Assembly: GCA_944386225.1 (NCBI GenBank)
Contig: CALXAH010000024.1
Location: 1-52,714 of the forward strand
Length of the DNA stretch: 52,714 nt
Direction of reading: 5' to 3'
Source of the DNA: an uncultured Gemmiger sp.
Lineage (GTDB): Bacteria; Bacillota; Clostridia; Oscillospirales; Ruminococcaceae
Shown: positions 51,729-52,714 of the stretch, piece by piece
Position numbering within the stretch: position 1 is the stretch's first letter
Layout: every line of letters begins with the position of its first letter
Made by a program: the position numbers and the translations under genes
Notes under the pieces: model-generated
What the model was told of the DNA's origin: nothing
What the model saw: only the letters and a program-made list of their open reading frames with translations
Databases searched by the model: none

Positions 51729-52714
51729 ATGATTAAATGTTCGAAGTGCGGAGCAGAATTGTCTGATGACACAAAATTTTGCTCATACTGCGGAAACAAA
51801 ATTAATGCAACCACGCCTCCCCCTACCGAGGAAGATTCCATTTCCTTTGAAACTTCTCACCCTGAAACAGCTTGGTCAAATGGCGACAAGGTAGATACTC
51901 CAAAATCCTTGGCAGATAAAATCAAGGATAAGGCTTCCGATAAATGGCGCAATCTGAGTACATACGGAAAAATAACAATGGTTGCAATGAGCGTATTTGT
52001 TTTGCTATGTCTTGTGGCGCTACTGTTCGGAAAAACCGCTGCCGTTATTATTGCAATTTTGCAAATTGTTTTGACCGTGGTTGCGGTGCTTATGAAAAAG
52101 CAGGTCATCAAGGTGCCTCAGAAGTGGCTTCATATTGTTGCGCTTGTCCTTGCCGTGATTCTCTTAGTGCCGTATATGACCTTGTTTGGTACGGATTATG
52201 GTGATGCCGAGAAATTTGCGTGGTCCGATATTTTGCTTGCAGATGTTATTCCTGAGCCGAAATCTCATTTGGGAGAGATTTTAGCAAACTCTGACGAGTA
52301 CCTGTCTTTGTATGTGTATAAAACCAGCGCAGAAGATTACAGCAAGTATGTTGATGCTTGCGAGGAAAAGGGCTTTACGGTTGAAGCGGAGCAGTCTGAT
52401 CTGTCTTATTACGCCTATAACGCGGATGGGTATAAATTGTCACTGTATTATGATGAAAATGACAGCAAAATGAGTATCAGCGTAGATGCTGCCGAGGAAT
52501 ATGGAGCACTCGTGTGGCCCGACAGTGAAATTGCGAGCATGCTTCCTGTCCCCAAATCGACAACAGGAGAAATTACTCAGGATGACGAAAAAGGTTTTGC
52601 AGCCTATGTAAGCGACACTCCGATTGAAGAATATAATGCTTATGTGGCGGCGTGTGCCGATAAGGGATTTACTGTGGAAGCCTCTGAATCAGAAAAATCG
52701 TATTCGGCAAAAAA
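51729..52714 (+). CDS. Zinc-ribbon membrane protein with repeated ectodomain (partial)
   Basis: The frame is open from the ATG at 51729 to the window end (328 codons so far), so the gene is incomplete at its 3' end. It begins with a zinc ribbon (C4, C7, C18, C21), then a charged linker, three membrane helices (about 80-100, 103-121 and 131-152) and a repeated unit. One copy starts near residue 175 (PEPKSHLGEI) and a second near 273 (PVPKSTTGEI); both contain a YxxYVxACxxKGFTVEA block. The repeats resemble DUF6591-type domains (from memory). It follows the SPFH gene by 14 bases. Probably a third part of the same membrane complex. Confidence 0.65.
   Translation, partial: MIKCSKCGAELSDDTKFCSYCGNKINATTPPPTEEDSISFETSHPETAWSNGDKVDTPKSLADKIKDKASDKWRNLSTYGKITMVAMSVFVLLCLVALLFGKTAAVIIAILQIVLTVVAVLMKKQVIKVPQKWLHIVALVLAVILLVPYMTLFGTDYGDAEKFAWSDILLADVIPEPKSHLGEILANSDEYLSLYVYKTSAEDYSKYVDACEEKGFTVEAEQSDLSYYAYNADGYKLSLYYDENDSKMSISVDAAEEYGALVWPDSEIASMLPVPKSTTGEITQDDEKGFAAYVSDTPIEEYNAYVAACADKGFTVEASESEKSYSAK

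Larger units (their letters stand above)
48769..52714. other. AT-rich accessory region (continues beyond window)
   Basis: From about 48.77 kb on, codon use and base composition are clearly more AT-rich than in the rest of the window. The region begins inside a broken gene and carries accessory-type genes. No integrase, transposase or terminal repeat is visible, so the kind of element is unknown. The far end is outside the window. Confidence 0.55.

Overview
The window looks like the chromosome of a high-GC, spore-forming, anaerobic member of the Clostridia, most like the Oscillospiraceae/Ruminococcaceae (relatives of Gemmiger, Subdoligranulum and Faecalibacterium). This is an inference from three things: sporulation genes (spoVM, a sipL-like gene, spoIVA), the Firmicutes order yicC-remA-gmk-priA-def-fmt-rsmB-rlmN-prpC-prkC-rsgA-thiN-spoVM, and a glgB-glgC-glgD-glgA glycogen operon with the non-catalytic GlgD subunit typical of low-oxygen Firmicutes. 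Most genes lie on the minus strand. No rRNA, tRNA, CRISPR array or intact transposase was seen.

Layout. 1-11.7 kb is central and cofactor metabolism on the minus strand: malic enzyme and fumarase, then larE-larB-larC for the nickel-pincer cofactor behind their own promoter and a structured leader, then nagB and a class II aldolase, then a three-subunit molybdenum hydroxylase (xdhB-xdhC-xdhA). 11.7-15.3 kb (plus strand) holds a P-loop ATPase and a helicase with an N-terminal nuclease-like domain. 15.3-30.9 kb is a long minus-strand block: translation, replication restart, Ser/Thr kinase and phosphatase genes in the order known from Bacillus, ending in a 26-codon spoVM and followed by sipL and spoIVA. 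The three basement-layer proteins of the spore coat are therefore side by side. 30.9-33.4 kb carries a MATE exporter and an ECF sigma factor with a small membrane partner. 33.4-39.5 kb is the glycogen operon. 39.8-48.5 kb contains a G5/3D cell-wall protein, rplM-rpsI, a DUF885 lipoprotein, ttcA, alr, lepA and a small membrane protein.

Near 48.77 kb a helix-turn-helix gene stops abruptly and base composition changes visibly from GC-rich to AT-rich. From there to the end is what looks like acquired DNA: a small protein common in clostridial accessory regions, a compact HTH regulator with a consensus promoter, then three genes in series: a double zinc-ribbon membrane protein, an SPFH protein with a C-terminal GYF-like domain, and a zinc-ribbon membrane protein with a repeated ectodomain that runs off the window. 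This zinc-ribbon/SPFH module is the best candidate for a poorly described system. It resembles the YdjG/YdjI part of the Bacillus membrane-stress operon, but no PspA is in view.

Many long open frames opposite the GC-rich genes (up to 1484 codons) are artefacts of codon bias and were left out. Promoter, terminator and hairpin calls were made by eye.
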